Shown: positions 17,071 through 26,982, counted from the stretch's first letter. The stretch is DNA of 64,000 nt from Pseudomonadota bacterium (GCA_023404095.1 JAEYDD010000067.1:343234-407233); one strand, 5' to 3'. Notes: generated by a model not told the origin, from the letters alone. Made by a program: numbers and translations.

Positions 17071-18294
17071 ATGACAGCGGCGGTGGAAGGTCTGGAGCGC
17101 GAGCTATCAGCGGCTCGCCGGAACGTTTTCCTGCTGGCAGCCGCGCAGGCAATCCTGGCCTCGGCCGGCCCCATCGTCTTCTCCGTCGGCGGTCTGGCCG
17201 GATATGAGCTTCTGGGCGAAGACAAGTCGCTGGCAACCGCTCCGCTGACGGGCTTCAACATCGGTGTGGCGCTCGGTGCGGTGCTGGTCGCGATCCTCGC
17301 CCGCGCGCTCGGCCGCACCTCAGGCTTCATTTCCGGCGCCGTGCTCGGCGCCTGCGGCGGCCTCCTTGCAGCCATAGCACTTTTCCGCGGCGAATTCTGG
17401 CTGATGGCGGCGGGTTTTCTGCTGGTCGGGATCTCCGCCGGCTTCGCCCAGAAGATTCGCTTTGCCGCAGCCGACGCCTCGCCCTCCTTTTACAAGCCCC
17501 GGGCCATTTCCTGGATACTGGCCGGTGGTGTCATCTCCGCCATCCTCGGCCCGCAATTGGTCATCCTGACCAAGGACCTGTTCGAGCCGGTGCTGTTCGC
17601 CGGCGCTTTCGTCGCCATCGGGCCGCTCTTCCTGTCGACCATCGTCCTGTTCCTGCTTCTGCGCCTGCCGGACGTCTCGGCCGCGAAGTCGGCTGCCTCT
17701 GCGCCCGCCCGCCCGCTGAGCGAAATCGTTCGCAGCCAACGCTTTTTGACCGGCATGGTCTGCGGTATTGCAAGCTATGCGCTGATGACCTTCATGATGA
17801 CGGGCGCGCCGCTTGCCATGGTCATCGGCTGCGGCTTTTCCCCCGAACTCGCCACCCTCGGCATTCAGTGGCACGTGCTGGCGATGTTTGCGCCCAGCTT
17901 TTTCACCGGCATGCTCATCCAGCGCTTCGGGACGGAAAAGGTGGTCGCGGCCGGGCTTTTGATACTGATGGCATGCGCGGCGATCGCGCACGCCGGCATC
18001 GCGCTGTGGAACTTCTGGGGAGCACTCATCCTGCTCGGCATAGGCTGGAACTTCGGCTTCATCGGGTCGACTGCGATCGTCGCCTCCAGCTATCGCCCGC
18101 ACGAGGCCGACAAGGTGCAGGGCTTCCACGATATCGTGCTCTTCGGCACGGTGGCTTTCGCCTCGTTCTTTTCCGGCAAGGTTTTCAATGCCTACGGCTG
18201 GCAGACGATCAACCTCGTCTTCTGGCCAGTCACCGGCATCTCGCTGTTCCTCGTTCTGATGCTGCTCTACCGCGGCCGGGCGCAGGCGCGCTGA
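17071..18294 (+). CDS. MFS transporter
   Basis: A 407-residue membrane protein with about twelve hydrophobic segments, typical of the major facilitator superfamily. The loop between the second and third helices is weakly conserved (ARALGRTSGFISGAVLG). The first half includes FAQKIRFAAADASPSFYKPR, a segment often seen in permeases of this genomic position in rhizobia. The substrate cannot be deduced. It starts 22 bases after nusB with GGGGGCCGGGGA upstream of the ATG and may be read from the same message. Confidence 0.85.
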   Translation: MTAAVEGLERELSAARRNVFLLAAAQAILASAGPIVFSVGGLAGYELLGEDKSLATAPLTGFNIGVALGAVLVAILARALGRTSGFISGAVLGACGGLLAAIALFRGEFWLMAAGFLLVGISAGFAQKIRFAAADASPSFYKPRAISWILAGGVISAILGPQLVILTKDLFEPVLFAGAFVAIGPLFLSTIVLFLLLRLPDVSAAKSAASAPARPLSEIVRSQRFLTGMVCGIASYALMTFMMTGAPLAMVIGCGFSPELATLGIQWHVLAMFAPSFFTGMLIQRFGTEKVVAAGLLILMACAAIAHAGIALWNFWGALILLGIGWNFGFIGSTAIVASSYRPHEADKVQGFHDIVLFGTVAFASFFSGKVFNAYGWQTINLVFWPVTGISLFLVLMLLYRGRAQAR

Positions 18295-18481
18295 GCCGTC
18301 CTGCAAAGAAAATAAGCCCTTCGCGCCAATATGATCAGCCCGCGGCGTCTTGACGCGGCCGATTCGCACTTGCACTCTGCCCCTGTCGTCAACCGCCCGT
18401 ATTGTGAGGAGGCAAGCGGGCCGCTGGCGTTTTTTATGGCCGCGCGCTGGGAAATGCGGCTTCACAGGAGGAAATAGCGAA

Positions 18482-20617
18482 ATGGCCATACTATTGGGCG
18501 TTATCGCATGCGGGTTGCTCTCGGTGGTTTATGCCATCTGGGCAACGCGGTCGGTGCTTGCCGCCGATCAGGGGAACGCCCGCATGCAGGAAATTGCAGG
18601 CTATATCCGTGAGGGGGCTCAGGCCTACCTGACCCGTCAGTACAAGACCATCGCAGTTGTCGGCGTCGTCGTTTTCATCGCCGCCTGGCTTCTTCTGTCC
18701 GCGTCCGCCGCCATCGGTTTTCTGATCGGCGCCGTTCTGTCCGGCGCAGCCGGCTTCATCGGTATGCACGTTTCCGTACGCGCCAACGTGCGCACCGCCC
18801 AGGCCGCTTCGGTCAGCCTGGCCTCCGGGCTCGAGATTGCCTTCAAGTCAGGCGCGATCACCGGTATGCTGGTGGCCGGGCTCGCATTGCTCGGCGTCTC
18901 GATCTACTTCTGGATTCTGACGGCCGTTTTTGGCCATGAACCCGCCTCGCGCGAAGTGATCGATGCGCTGGTCGCGCTCGGCTTTGGCGCCTCGCTCATC
19001 TCCATCTTCGCCCGTCTCGGCGGCGGCATCTTCACCAAGGGTGCGGATGTCGGTGGCGACCTGGTGGGCAAGGTCGAGGCCGGCATTCCCGAAGACGATC
19101 CGCGCAACCCGGCGACGATCGCCGACAACGTGGGCGACAACGTCGGCGATTGCGCCGGCATGGCGGCCGACCTGTTCGAGACCTATGCCGTGACGGTCGT
19201 GGCCACCATGGTGCTTGCGGCGATCTTTTTTGCCGGCACGCCGCTCCTTGCAACCGCCATGGTCTATCCGCTGGCGATCTGCGCGGCCTGCGTCATCACC
19301 TCGATCGTCGGCACCTTCTTCGTCAAGCTCGGCACCAACAACTCGATCATGGGCGCCCTCTACAAGGGCCTGATCGCAACCGGCGTGCTTTCCATCTTCG
19401 GGCTGGGTATTGCGACATGGCTGACGGTGGGCTGGGGGTCGATCGGTACGGTCGGCGGTATCGACGTCACCGGAACCGGTCTGTTCCTCTGCGGCCTGGT
19501 CGGCCTCGTGGTGACCGCCCTTATCGTCGTGATCACCGAGTACTATACCGGCACCAACAAGCGCCCGGTCAACTCGATCGCCCAGGCATCGGTGACGGGC
19601 CACGGCACCAACGTCATCCAGGGGCTTGCCGTCTCGCTGGAATCGACGGCGCTGCCGGCCCTCGTGATCGTCGGCGGCATCATCTCCACCTATCAGTTGG
19701 CGGGTCTCTTCGGCACGGCGATCGCGGTAACCGCGATGCTCGGCCTTGCCGGCATGATCGTGGCGCTCGACGCGTTCGGCCCGGTGACCGACAACGCCGG
19801 CGGCATCGCCGAGATGTCGCATCTGCCGCCGGAGGTGCGCAAGTCCACCGACGCGCTCGATGCGGTCGGCAACACAACCAAGGCCGTGACCAAGGGCTAT
19901 GCCATTGGCTCGGCCGGCCTCGGCGCGCTGGTGCTGTTTGCGGCCTATTCCAACGACCTCGCCTATTTCGCCGCCAACCCGGATCGGTATCCGTATTTCG
20001 CCGGCATTGGCGAGATCTCGTTCGACCTGTCGAACCCCTATGTTGTGGCGGGCCTGATCTTCGGTGGCCTGATACCGTATCTCTTCGGCGGCATCGCGAT
20101 GACCGCCGTGGGACGCGCAGCAGGCGCAATCGTGGAAGAAGTTCGCAAGCAGTTCAAGGAAAAGCCGGGCATCATGCTGGGCAAGGACAAGCCGGATTAC
20201 GGGCGGGCCGTCGATCTTCTGACGAAGGCTGCGATCCGCGAGATGATCGTGCCATCGCTGTTGCCGGTGTTGGCACCGATCGTCGTCTACTTCGGCGTCC
20301 TGCTGATCTCAGGCTCCAAGGCTTCGGCCTTTGCCGCGCTTGGCGCCTCGCTTCTGGGGGTCATCGTCAACGGCCTCTTCGTCGCGATCTCCATGACGTC
20401 GGGGGGAGGCGCGTGGGACAATGCGAAGAAGAGCTTCGAAGACGGCTTCGTCGACAAGGACGGTCATCGCCATATGAAGGGTTCGGAAGCGCACAAGGCC
20501 TCCGTCACCGGCGACACCGTGGGCGACCCCTATAAGGACACGGCCGGCCCGGCGGTGAACCCGGCGATCAAGATCACCAACATCGTGGCCCTGCTGCTGC
20601 TGGCTGTTCTTGCCTAA
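18482..20617 (+). CDS. hppA: K+-independent proton-translocating pyrophosphatase
   Basis: HppA is a membrane pump that couples pyrophosphate hydrolysis to proton export. The protein has 711 residues with about 15-16 membrane segments. The pyrophosphate-binding core is visible as DVGGDLVGKVEAGIPEDDPR followed by NPATIADNVGDNVGDCAGMA. The diagnostic lysine in GNTTKAVTKGYAIGSAGLGA marks the potassium-independent class; potassium-dependent pumps have alanine there. The ATG at 18482 begins the first helix (MAILLGVIACG) and has AGGAGGAAATAGCGA upstream. The 44-codon upstream extension is not supported. Confidence 0.95.
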   Translation: MAILLGVIACGLLSVVYAIWATRSVLAADQGNARMQEIAGYIREGAQAYLTRQYKTIAVVGVVVFIAAWLLLSASAAIGFLIGAVLSGAAGFIGMHVSVRANVRTAQAASVSLASGLEIAFKSGAITGMLVAGLALLGVSIYFWILTAVFGHEPASREVIDALVALGFGASLISIFARLGGGIFTKGADVGGDLVGKVEAGIPEDDPRNPATIADNVGDNVGDCAGMAADLFETYAVTVVATMVLAAIFFAGTPLLATAMVYPLAICAACVITSIVGTFFVKLGTNNSIMGALYKGLIATGVLSIFGLGIATWLTVGWGSIGTVGGIDVTGTGLFLCGLVGLVVTALIVVITEYYTGTNKRPVNSIAQASVTGHGTNVIQGLAVSLESTALPALVIVGGIISTYQLAGLFGTAIAVTAMLGLAGMIVALDAFGPVTDNAGGIAEMSHLPPEVRKSTDALDAVGNTTKAVTKGYAIGSAGLGALVLFAAYSNDLAYFAANPDRYPYFAGIGEISFDLSNPYVVAGLIFGGLIPYLFGGIAMTAVGRAAGAIVEEVRKQFKEKPGIMLGKDKPDYGRAVDLLTKAAIREMIVPSLLPVLAPIVVYFGVLLISGSKASAFAALGASLLGVIVNGLFVAISMTSGGGAWDNAKKSFEDGFVDKDGHRHMKGSEAHKASVTGDTVGDPYKDTAGPAVNPAIKITNIVALLLLAVLA

Positions 20618-20640
20618 AGTTCCGATCCGCTGAAAATAGA

Positions 20641-20668
20641 ACCGCGGGGTCTTGCCCCGCGGTTTTTC
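20641..20668. terminator. intrinsic terminator between hppA and the bamE-like gene
   Basis: ACCGCGGGG (20641-20649) pairs with CCCCGCGGT (20655-20663), loop TCTTG, followed by a T run. It lies 23 bases after hppA and 20 before the end of the convergent lipoprotein gene. A-rich bases on the left side could let it work in both directions. Confidence 0.9.
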
Positions 20669-20688
20669 GTTTCTGGATCTGGCTGCCT

Positions 20689-21156
20689 CTACTGAGGCTG
20701 GCTCAGCGCGTTGCGGATCGCCGCGTTCGGGTCGGCACCGCCCTTCAGCAACTGGCCGAGGAAGGTCTGTTCGACGCCGCCGGTCGGCGTCGTGCGCGAG
20801 ATCATGTCGAACGGAACGCCGTCCTTCATCGTGTAGTTCGCCAGTCGGTCGACATTGCCTTCCTTGTTGAAGTAGACGGCAAGGATGCTCTGCTCGATCA
20901 GCTTCGGCTTCATGAAGGCGACAGGCCGGGAGCGCTTCTGCGAAATGTAGTAGAAGACCTCGGTGTCGAAGGTCGCCGTCGTCGAAGGCGTTCCCAGCGA
21001 CAGCAATACCTGTTCGCGGGAAGAGCCGACGGGGGCGAGCGCAAGCGTCTGCTGGTCGACCACGTAACCCTGGTTCAGGACTTCGCCCGTCTGGCAACCG
21101 GCGAGCAGGGCGGAGGATAGCGTAATGGCAATGGCAGTGCTGCGCAGCAAATTCAT
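20689..21156 (-). CDS. BamE/SmpA-OmlA family outer-membrane lipoprotein
   Basis: A 155-residue lipoprotein. The signal peptide MNLLRSTAIAITLSSALLAG is followed by Cys21, a canonical lipobox (LAGC). The SmpA/OmlA domain includes VGSSREQVLLSLGTPSTTATFD and EVFYYISQKRSR, and the family is part of the BAM outer-membrane protein assembly machinery. The alphaproteobacterial copy carries an extra C-terminal tail here (LLKGGADPNAAIRNALSQPQ). The start at 21156 was chosen because it gives the signal peptide. It is divergent from the cytochrome chaperone gene. Confidence 0.88.
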   Translation of the reverse strand: MNLLRSTAIAITLSSALLAGCQTGEVLNQGYVVDQQTLALAPVGSSREQVLLSLGTPSTTATFDTEVFYYISQKRSRPVAFMKPKLIEQSILAVYFNKEGNVDRLANYTMKDGVPFDMISRTTPTGGVEQTFLGQLLKGGADPNAAIRNALSQPQ

Positions 21157-21315
21157 ATCAGTCCCAAAATACCGTCTCTTCAACGACAATCCCCTTGAGG
21201 CTAAGATGGCCCGCAAGCCATTGCAATTCGTGGATGCTTCGGTAAACCAGCTTCGGCTGTCATGCAACACGGCAGGGGCAGCCCATGCCCTTTCAATCAG
21301 CCAAAACTAGGCGTT

Positions 21316-21864
21316 ATGATGATTTTCGGCCTGTTCAGGAAAAAAAATGCGAACCAGCGCATCGTCGAGCGTCAATACGCCCATCTGACCGCGGCCGCTC
21401 GCCAACCTCGTCTCTATGAAAGTTTCGGCGTGCCCGATACGGTCATGGGACGGCTGGAAATGCTTTCGGCCGTTCTTATCCTCTATTTCCGCCGCACGCG
21501 TGTTTCGGGCAGGTCCGGGCAGGAGATCGCACAGCAGATCGTCGACGCCTTCTTCCAGGACGTCGACCATTCCATACGCGAACTCGGCATCAGCGACGTC
21601 GGCGTGCCGAAGCGGATGAAGAAGCTGGCGGGGCGCTTCTACGGCCGTCTCGAGTCCTACGCAGCGGCGCTCGATGCTTCCGATGAAGAAGCACTTGCGC
21701 AGGCGCTGAAACGGAATATCTATCCGGATGATACCGAATCCGCCCCGGACATGCAGGACTTGGCGCATTATCTCTTTGCTGCCGAGGCTCACCTTGCCGC
21801 GATGGACGAGTTCGTCATCGAAACCGGAGATGCGCAGTTGCCTACGCCAGGAACTGCCGTCTGA
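21316..21864 (+). CDS. ubiquinol-cytochrome c chaperone family protein
   Basis: A protein of 182 residues (MMIFGLFRKKNANQRIVERQ) of the Ubiq_cyt_C_chap family, homologous to mitochondrial Cbp3, which helps assemble cytochrome b of the bc1 complex. Recognisable parts are YESFGVPDTVMGRLEMLSAV, VDAFFQDVDHSIRELGISDV and the basic VPKRMKKLAGRFYGRLESY. Tandem ATGs at 21316 and 21319 make the exact start uncertain by one codon. It is followed 27 bases later by a YceD-like gene, the usual rhizobial pairing. Confidence 0.88.
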   Translation: MMIFGLFRKKNANQRIVERQYAHLTAAARQPRLYESFGVPDTVMGRLEMLSAVLILYFRRTRVSGRSGQEIAQQIVDAFFQDVDHSIRELGISDVGVPKRMKKLAGRFYGRLESYAAALDASDEEALAQALKRNIYPDDTESAPDMQDLAHYLFAAEAHLAAMDEFVIETGDAQLPTPGTAV

Positions 21865-21891
21865 GCCGGCTGTGTCCGCAAGGAAACGACA

Positions 21892-22443
21892 ATGAAACAT
21901 CATGAAGACATGCCATTCTCCTATCTCGTGAAGGTGGGGCATATCTCCTCCAATCCGGTGACGGTGACGATTGATGCCAGTGCCGCGGAGTGCAAGGCGT
22001 TGGCGCGCCAGTGGGACATCCTCGGCGTCAACTCGTTTTCGGCGGAGTTCGAGGTGAAGCGCTGGAAGAAGGACGGGGTGCGTCTTAAGGGGCGGGTGAG
22101 GGCGGATATCGTCCAGACCTGCGTCGTGACGCTGGAGCCGATGGAGGCAAAGATCGACGAACCGATCGACGCCATCTTCGTTCCGGAGGGCTCTAAGCTC
22201 GCGCGTGGCCCGATTCTGGAAGGCGGCGAGATATTGCTCGATCCCGATGGACCGGACAGCCCGGAAACCTTCCAAGGCGATACGATCGATGCCGGCGCGG
22301 TGGCAGCGGAGTATGCAGCGATGGCGATCGACCCCTATCCGCGCAAGGAAGGTGTGGCTTTTTCCGCCCATGTGGAGAGCACGGAGGCGGATGAAGCAAA
22401 GCCGTCGCCTTTTGCCGCATTGAAGGACTGGAAAAAGACCTGA
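21892..22443 (+). CDS. YceD family (DUF177) protein
   Basis: A 183-residue protein. The YceD/DUF177 signature is the segment RVRADIVQTCVVTLEPMEAKIDEPI near 65-90, with the conserved CVVTLEP and acidic surroundings, then the C-terminal PYPRKEGVAF. In other bacteria and plants relatives act in 23S rRNA accumulation, and the gene often precedes rpmF-plsX-fabH. Here it precedes plsX directly, but rpmF is not present between them. AGGAAACGACA precedes the ATG. Confidence 0.88.
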   Translation: MKHHEDMPFSYLVKVGHISSNPVTVTIDASAAECKALARQWDILGVNSFSAEFEVKRWKKDGVRLKGRVRADIVQTCVVTLEPMEAKIDEPIDAIFVPEGSKLARGPILEGGEILLDPDGPDSPETFQGDTIDAGAVAAEYAAMAIDPYPRKEGVAFSAHVESTEADEAKPSPFAALKDWKKT

Positions 22444-22545
22444 ATGGGCATTTAAGCCCTCTACAATTCAGTTGTCACCCGGACGAAAAGCGGTATTTTG
22501 ACCGAAAATCCGCCCTGGGGGCTGGAGAATAAGGACTGGACTCGC

Positions 22546-23604
22546 GTGGTCAGAATTTCCGTTGATGTCATGGGTGGCGATTACGGCCCGCAGGTCGTCA
22601 TCCCTGGCATAGCCAAGGCGCTCGAACGTCACCCCGACATTCGTTTCTGCCTTTTCGGGGTGTCATCCCAATGCCTGCCGCTGCTCGATAGCTATCCCAA
22701 GCTGAAAGAGGCGAGCACGTTCACCGATTGCGAGGTCGCGATCGGCATGGACGAGAAGCCGAGCCAGGCGCTCCGCCGCGGCCGGGGTAAGTCTTCCATG
22801 TGGATGGCGCTCGACGCCGTGGCCAAGGGCGATGCGGACGTGGCGGTGTCGGCCGGAAACACCGGCGCGCTGATGGCCATGTCGAAATTCTGCCTGCGCA
22901 TGATGGCCGACATCGAGCGGCCGGCGATCGCCGGAATCTGGCCGACCCTCAAAGGCGAAAGCATCGTGCTCGACATCGGCGCGACGATCGGCGCCGACGC
23001 CAACCAGTTGTTCGACTTCGCCCTGATGGGCGGCGCGATGGCGCGCGCCCTGTTCGAGATCGAACGCCCGACGCTCGGTCTGCTCAACGTCGGCGTCGAG
23101 GAGATAAAGGGCCAGGAAGACGTAAAGGCTGCCGGCCAGCTCATCCGTGAAGCCAATTTTGACACGATCGACTATTATGGCTTCGTCGAAGGCGACGATA
23201 TCGGCCGGGGTACCGTGGATGTGGTCGTGACCGAAGGCTTTGCGGGCAATATTGCCCTGAAGGCTGCGGAGGGAACCGCCCGCCAGATGGCGGAGTATCT
23301 GCGCGCGGCGATGTCGCGGACGTGGCTCGCCAAGCTCGGCTACATTCTGGCCAAGAGCGCATTCGACCGGTTGCGCGAGAAGATGGACCCCCGCAAGGTG
23401 AACGGCGGCGTCTTCCTCGGCCTCAACGGCATCGTCATCAAGAGCCACGGCGGCACGGACGCTGAGGGCTTTGCGGCGGCTGTGGATGTCGGGTATGACA
23501 TGGCCCGCAACGGGCTGAAGGAAAAGATTGAAAACGATCTGAAGAGATATCATGCCAACCGACCCGTCCGAGGCGCGGCCAGCAGCATGAGCGACGGGAT
23601 ATAG
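22546..23604 (+). CDS. plsX: phosphate acyltransferase PlsX
   Basis: PlsX converts acyl-ACP to acyl-phosphate for phospholipid synthesis. The protein has 352 residues from the GTG at 22546, which yields the conserved start VVRISVDVMGGDYGPQVVIP. Other hallmarks are AVSAGNTGALMAMSKFCLRM at about 102-121, LDIGATIGADANQLFDFALM, and VVTEGFAGNIALKAAEGTAR. A TTG 16 codons earlier is possible but extends beyond the usual N-terminus. It runs straight into fabH (eight-base gap), linking phospholipid and fatty-acid initiation. Confidence 0.93.
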   Translation: MVRISVDVMGGDYGPQVVIPGIAKALERHPDIRFCLFGVSSQCLPLLDSYPKLKEASTFTDCEVAIGMDEKPSQALRRGRGKSSMWMALDAVAKGDADVAVSAGNTGALMAMSKFCLRMMADIERPAIAGIWPTLKGESIVLDIGATIGADANQLFDFALMGGAMARALFEIERPTLGLLNVGVEEIKGQEDVKAAGQLIREANFDTIDYYGFVEGDDIGRGTVDVVVTEGFAGNIALKAAEGTARQMAEYLRAAMSRTWLAKLGYILAKSAFDRLREKMDPRKVNGGVFLGLNGIVIKSHGGTDAEGFAAAVDVGYDMARNGLKEKIENDLKRYHANRPVRGAASSMSDGI

Positions 23605-23612
23605 GAATTAAG

Positions 23613-24584
23613 ATGATCCGTTCAGTGGTTCGCGGTTTCGGGACGGCACTTCCGAAGCGGGTGCTCACCAATCGTGAGCTTGAGAGCATGGTCGACACGT
23701 CCGACGAATGGATCGTGCAGCGGACCGGCATTCGCCAGCGCTACATCGCAGGCGAGGGTGAGACCACGGCCTCGCTGGGCGAGGCGGCCGCACGCGAGGC
23801 GCTCGAGCGCGCCGGCCTGACGCCTGCGGATATCGATCTCATCATCGTTGCCACCTCGACCCCGGACAACACCTTTCCCGCCACCGCCGTCAACATCCAG
23901 AACCGGCTCGGCATGCACCAAGGTTTCGCCTTCGACGTGCAGGCGGTATGTTCCGGCTTTGTCTATGCCGTGACCACCGCCGACGCCTATATCCGCGGCG
24001 GCGTCGCGCGCCGCGTGCTGGTCATCGGCGCCGAGACGTTCTCTCGGATCCTGGACTGGACCGACCGCACGACCTGCGTGCTCTTCGGCGACGGCGCGGG
24101 TGCGATCGTGCTGGAAGCGCAGGAGGGCACTGGTGAGGTGTCCGACCGCGGCGTCCTGACGGGCCAGCTTCGCTCGGATGGCGCCCATCTCGAGAAGCTT
24201 TATGTCGATGGCGGACCGTCGTCCACCGGCACGGTGGGGCATCTGCGCATGGAGGGCCGTGAGGTCTTCAAGCATGCAGTCGGCATGATCACCGACGTCA
24301 TCGTTGCAGCGTTCGACGCGACCGGTCTCACGATCGACGATCTCGACTGGATGGTGCCGCACCAGGCCAATCGTCGCATTATCGACGGTTCCGCCAAGAA
24401 GCTCGGCATTCCCCTGGAAAAGGTGGTGGTCACCGTGGACCTGCACGGCAACACTTCGGCTGCATCCATCCCGCTCGCGCTCGCGTCGGCTGCGCGCGAC
24501 GGGCGCATCAAGGAGGGCGACCTCGTCCTGCTGGAGGCGATGGGCGGCGGCTTCACCTGGGGCGCAGTGCTGCTTCGCTGGTAG
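23613..24584 (+). CDS. fabH: beta-ketoacyl-ACP synthase III
   Basis: FabH starts fatty-acid chains by condensing acetyl-CoA with malonyl-ACP. The protein has 323 residues. The catalytic triad is complete: Cys113 (VQAVCSGFVYAV), His250 (DWMVPHQANRRI) and Asn280 (DLHGNTSAASIP). The N-terminus MIRSVVRGFGTALPKR and the C-terminus GGGFTWGAVLLRW are typical. It follows plsX by eight bases and precedes ihfA, the standard alphaproteobacterial order. Confidence 0.96.
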   Translation: MIRSVVRGFGTALPKRVLTNRELESMVDTSDEWIVQRTGIRQRYIAGEGETTASLGEAAAREALERAGLTPADIDLIIVATSTPDNTFPATAVNIQNRLGMHQGFAFDVQAVCSGFVYAVTTADAYIRGGVARRVLVIGAETFSRILDWTDRTTCVLFGDGAGAIVLEAQEGTGEVSDRGVLTGQLRSDGAHLEKLYVDGGPSSTGTVGHLRMEGREVFKHAVGMITDVIVAAFDATGLTIDDLDWMVPHQANRRIIDGSAKKLGIPLEKVVVTVDLHGNTSAASIPLALASAARDGRIKEGDLVLLEAMGGGFTWGAVLLRW

Positions 24585-24690
24585 TCGGCGCACCCGCATA
24601 CCCTACTTCAACGGCGCTTGACCGACAGGGGCAAGGGAAATACTCTGGCCCGATAACTGAGCGCTTTCAATAAGAAAACGGTGGGAGAAG

Positions 24691-25029
24691 ATGAGCGGCA
24701 AAACCGTGACACGCGCAGATTTGGCCGAATCCGTCTTTCGGAAAGTCGGTCTCTCCAGGACTGAATCCGCAGAACTCGTAGAAACCGTCATCGATGAAAT
24801 CTGCAATGCCATCGTCCGTGGCGAAAGCGTGAAGCTTTCCTCCTTCGCGACCTTCCAGGTCCGCGACAAGAACGAGCGCATCGGGCGTAATCCGAAAACG
24901 GGCGAGGAAGTGCCGATCTCGCCCCGGCGCGTGATGACCTTCAAGGCGTCCAACGTTCTGAAGCAGAGGGTTTTGAAGGCGCACACGGCCCGCAAAACCA
25001 AGCAGAAGGTCCAGTCGTCGGCGTCCTGA
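24691..25029 (+). CDS. ihfA: integration host factor subunit alpha
   Basis: IhfA with IhfB bends DNA and assists recombination, replication and sigma-54 promoters. The protein has 112 residues. The HU/IHF fold is plain: TVTRADLAESVFRKVGLSRT at the N-terminus, then VKLSSFATFQVRDKNERIGR and NPKTGEEVPISPRRVMTFKA, with the DNA-intercalating arm around GRNPKTGE. The C-terminal tail is lysine rich. GGTGGGAGAAG precedes the ATG. Confidence 0.95.
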   Translation: MSGKTVTRADLAESVFRKVGLSRTESAELVETVIDEICNAIVRGESVKLSSFATFQVRDKNERIGRNPKTGEEVPISPRRVMTFKASNVLKQRVLKAHTARKTKQKVQSSAS

Positions 25030-25153
25030 TTCGTGCACAAGGCTTTGGACGACGCCGATTCCGTGCTTGAAAAAAATGTGACAACCCGCTGAAATGCAAA
25101 GACTCGCCGGCTTCCCGGCTTTGAGTCGCAAATGTCCTTCGGTGAGGTTAGTG

Positions 25154-25681
25154 ATGGAGAAGAGCCCCGACGCGTTCCGGACCATCAGCGAAGTCGCAGA
25201 CGATCTCGACCTGCCGCAGCATGTGCTTCGCTTCTGGGAAACCCGTTTTTCGCAGATCAAGCCGATGAAGCGGGGCGGCGGCCGCCGCTACTATCGGCCC
25301 GACGACGTCGAACTGCTCAAGGGCATCCGCCACCTGCTCTATGATCACGGCTATACGATCAAGGGCGTCCAGAAGCTCCTGAAAAACAACGGCAACAAGT
25401 TCGTCGCAGCGATTGCGAGCGGCGACCTTGCGACCGTCGAGGCGCTGGCTGCGGCCAACCAGGAGGAGCCCAGCGCGCCGAAGACGGCGGACGACGACCA
25501 GATCGTCGGGCGCGCCAAGGCGCCGGCAAGCCGCCGGTTCTTTTCCTTCGTCGGCGGCGGCGAAGATACACCGGAAATCTCGATCGGAAAGAGCAGCGTG
25601 TCCAAGGAGGACCGGGCGCTTCTGCAGGAAGCGCTCTACGACCTCCTGGAATGCAAGCGCCTGCTCGACCAGGTACGCTGA
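25154..25681 (+). CDS. MerR family transcriptional regulator
   Basis: A 175-residue regulator. The N-terminal MerR winged helix is AFRTISEVADDLDLPQHVLR, then FWETRFSQIKPMKRGGGRRY and the wing YRPDDVELLKGIRHLLYDHG. The C-terminal part (VSKEDRALLQEALYDLLECK) is helical and lacks a metal-binding cysteine pair. This gene consistently follows ihfA in rhizobia, but its regulon is unknown. The ATG at 25154 was chosen over a start 20 codons earlier because homologues begin MEKSPDAFRTI. Confidence 0.9.
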   Translation: MEKSPDAFRTISEVADDLDLPQHVLRFWETRFSQIKPMKRGGGRRYYRPDDVELLKGIRHLLYDHGYTIKGVQKLLKNNGNKFVAAIASGDLATVEALAAANQEEPSAPKTADDDQIVGRAKAPASRRFFSFVGGGEDTPEISIGKSSVSKEDRALLQEALYDLLECKRLLDQVR

Positions 25682-26101
25682 GCCGCCTGTGCGATAAGAC
25701 CGGCTAGCCGTGTACGCACCGTTTCGCGACGGCGCCGCTGGATGGAGCACAGAGCCAGGCGCCATTGCCGCCTTCGTCCATTGCTGGCCCCGTCCCGCAT
25801 GCCGCCGAACGGTCTCATCGGCCCGGCGCGTCTGCGCTCAATCCCTGGCTAGTCGAATTCGCGCGTCTATCGTCGGTGGATCTCGTCAAGATCCGCCCTC
25901 CGACCTGCTCTATCCATCCTGAAATGGTGCCTGCGAGAGGTTTGTAGGCGAGGCAGTTTATCGCCGAGCACACAGTGTGACAGGTCCCGGCTTTTTGCCG
26001 GAACAAATGCCTGTTCCGGCCGTTAGCCTGCCGCACCGTTTCACCGTCGCGTCGCTGACACGAATCATTGCTACACGACGGTCGCACGGCAGGGCATTTC
26101 A
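25682..26101. other. 420-base gene-free stretch with one hairpin
   Basis: No convincing coding frame is present on either strand. At 25997-26020, GCCGGAACA and TGTTCCGGC form a perfect nine-base stem with a six-base loop. It lacks a T run on the side needed for termination of merR, so it is an unassigned structure. The remainder shows no repeat or recognisable RNA. Confidence 0.5.
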
Positions 26102-26491
26102 ATGATCGGGAGGACATACCCCTTGCACAACGCCGCACCCCGCTGGACCGCTCCCGTCCGTGTTCATCTGCAATGCGGTCTGGAGCGTGGATTCGTCTGC
26201 GTCCACGACGCGCTCGACTTTCTTCAGTACGAGTGGCCGAGCCGCACCGGCACTCTCTACGCCCGCGCTGCGAACCTCTGCCGCCTGGCGCTCGACGGCG
26301 GTCTGCCGGCCGACATCGCCCGCGAGGCCTTCATTTTCGCCTGCCTGGAGGCGGGAATGCCGGTCGCAAGCGAACGCCGCTCCCGACGTCGTCACGAACG
26401 CGCTATGACACACTCGCAGCCAGCCTCGTGGCTCACCACGCCGCTGACACGCGGATGGCCCACGCTCTCGCCCATGGTCGCTGAGGCCTAA
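26102..26491 (+). CDS. DUF982 domain-containing protein
   Basis: A 129-residue protein of a small family common in Rhizobiaceae, often in several copies per genome. The DUF982 pattern is visible: WTAPVRVHLQCGLERGFVCV, then DALDFLQYEWPSRTGTLYAR, a LCRLALDGGLPADIAREAFI helix and FACLEAG. The C-terminal 40 residues (from ERRSRRRHERAM) are basic and low in similarity. The function is unknown. It stands alone between the merR gene and tRNA-Pro. Confidence 0.8.
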   Translation: MIGRTYPLHNAAPRWTAPVRVHLQCGLERGFVCVHDALDFLQYEWPSRTGTLYARAANLCRLALDGGLPADIAREAFIFACLEAGMPVASERRSRRRHERAMTHSQPASWLTTPLTRGWPTLSPMVAEA

Positions 26492-26685
26492 GGCTTACCA
26501 GATGGCGAATGACGCCGCTGGCCGGCTGTTGCACGGCTTCCGAAGCGCACGCATTGACCTCTCGACACCCTGGTCGACAGGCAATGCGTAGCTGGCGCAT
26601 ATACGGCAAGCATGAGAACAGACCCGCAGCGCCTGCTGCGAGGCGTTCCCGGCTGATCTCAATGCTCTGAAATATTTGAGAAAAA

Positions 26686-26762
<77 letters not shown>

Positions 26763-26982
26763 AACCGAGGAAAGCCCTATAATCTCGGGCATTTGGATGC
26801 AAGGGCAAAAATGCTTGCTCAAACGAAAAAAGAACAAACGGCCGAAAAACGGGGTCTGGAAGAGAGGGAAATGCCGGCGAGAAGTCGCGGACGTACCTCG
26901 CCCGTCCTTTCGCTTCGTGCTTCACCAGATTGTCGGCCTTCAGGCGTTTAACAAAACGCCGGGCAGTTTTGCGCGACATGAG